Assembly (NCBI GenBank): GCA_030039655.1
Contig: JASHVC010000569.1
Location: 1 to 5,547, forward strand
Reading direction: 5' to 3'
Origin: Xanthobacteraceae bacterium
Lineage (GTDB): Bacteria > Pseudomonadota > Alphaproteobacteria > Rhizobiales > Xanthobacteraceae
DNA: 5,547 nucleotides
A program made the translations under genes and the position numbers. This document shows positions 5,067 to 5,547 of this stretch, in pieces (the first letter of the stretch is position 1; every line of letters starts with the position of its first letter). The notes under the pieces are model-generated. The model saw only the letters and a list, made by a program, of their open reading frames with translations, was not told the origin of the DNA and did not search any database.

Positions 5067-5547
5067 CCTCGGCGGAACTCAAGGCGGCGCTCGCCGCCGA
5101 AGCCCGCGCCCAGGGCTTTGACGTTATGGGTGTGGCGCGGCCGGAGGCGATCCCGCTCGCGCCGGAGCGGTTGCGGCAATTCCTCGACAGCGGCGCGCAC
5201 GGCGACATGAGTTGGATGGCGGCGAACGCCGAACGGCGCGGCGATCCGCGCACGCTGTGGCGCGATGTCCGCTCTGTCATCATGCTCGGCATCAACTATG
5301 GTCCGGATGAGGATCCACTTGCTATCCTGAAAGAGCGCGAGCGCGGCGGCATATCGGTGTACGCGCGCGGCGACGATTACCACGACGTTATAAAACCGCG
5401 ACTAAAGTCTCTGGGCCGGTGGCTCATCGAACAGGCCGGCGGCGATGTGAAGGTCTTCGTCGATACGGCGGCAGTGATGGAAAAGCCGCTGGCCGAAGCG
5501 GCTGGCATCGGCTGGCAGGGCAAGCACACCAATCTGGTCTCGCGCGA
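5063..5547 (+). CDS. queG: Epoxyqueuosine reductase QueG, N-terminal part, cut by the window edge
   Basis: The 161 visible codons match the N-terminal DUF1730 domain of QueG, which uses cobalamin and two [4Fe-4S] clusters to reduce epoxyqueuosine to queuosine in tRNA(Asp, Asn, His, Tyr), the last step of the pathway. Visible marks are RSVIMLGINYGP (from 70), YARGDDYHDVIKPRL (from 100) and FVDTAAVMEKPLAE, with D134 as the conserved acid near the active site, followed by GIGWQGKHTN (148-157). The ferredoxin-like cluster domain and C-terminal repeats lie beyond the window. The start is unusual: the family N-terminus (AELKAALAAEARAQGFD) is complete, but no ATG, GTG or TTG precedes it in frame after about position 5000. 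CTG 5063 overlaps the fzlA stop by 4 nt (CTGA) and is proposed as the start. ATG 5126, with AGGG 10 nt upstream, would drop 21 conserved-looking residues. Confidence 0.92.
   Translation, partial: MTSAELKAALAAEARAQGFDVMGVARPEAIPLAPERLRQFLDSGAHGDMSWMAANAERRGDPRTLWRDVRSVIMLGINYGPDEDPLAILKERERGGISVYARGDDYHDVIKPRLKSLGRWLIEQAGGDVKVFVDTAAVMEKPLAEAAGIGWQGKHTNLVSR

Noticed and set aside
5045..5383. 112-codon minus-strand open frame over the queG start
   Set aside because: The plus strand here encodes conserved QueG sequence; the antisense product has no motif.
1..5547. Mobile element, CRISPR, phage or defence system
   Set aside because: No transposase, integrase, long inverted repeats, regularly spaced repeats or tRNA genes are seen; the window is almost filled by housekeeping and metabolic genes.

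Overview
The window is GC-rich with short intergenic gaps and looks like chromosomal DNA of an alphaproteobacterium, probably of the order Hyphomicrobiales (Rhizobiales; a Bradyrhizobium or Hyphomicrobium relative). This rests on the style of the predicted proteins: a serine-glyoxylate aminotransferase, a free-standing NDUFA9-like protein, an FzlA-like GST-fold protein and a QueG. It is an inference from recalled family resemblance, not a database match. No tRNA, rRNA, CRISPR array, insertion sequence or phage gene is visible.

Layout. Positions 1-898 hold the N-terminal 299 codons of a minus-strand FAD-dependent 2-hydroxyacid dehydrogenase that runs off the left edge. A divergent intergenic region of about 210 bp follows, with an unusually AT-rich dyad and a candidate promoter. 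Five plus-strand genes come next: serine-glyoxylate aminotransferase (sgaA, 1112-2320), an NDUFA9-like atypical SDR protein (2365-3336), undecaprenyl-diphosphatase (uppP, 3379-4251), a GST-fold protein that best fits the FtsZ-binding division protein FzlA (4374-5066), and epoxyqueuosine reductase (queG, from about 5063, cut by the right edge).

How the genes fit together. The divergent pair at the left may be linked through 2-oxoacid or glyoxylate metabolism: a flavin dehydrogenase that makes a 2-oxoacid sits beside an aminotransferase that consumes glyoxylate. The five plus-strand genes have gaps of 44, 42, 122 and -4 nt and could be largely co-transcribed. uppP (lipid-carrier recycling for peptidoglycan) and the fzlA-like gene (cytokinesis) form an envelope and division pair. 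queG is a tRNA-modification gene that appears translationally coupled to fzlA.

This is mostly a core-genome region, and I did not find a convincing undescribed system. The points worth a second look are in gene starts and leaders: queG has no ATG, GTG or TTG at its expected N-terminus, fzlA has a small overlapping leader reading frame and hairpin, the flavoprotein appears to start at TTG, and two mutually exclusive hairpins lie just before the NDUFA9-like gene.
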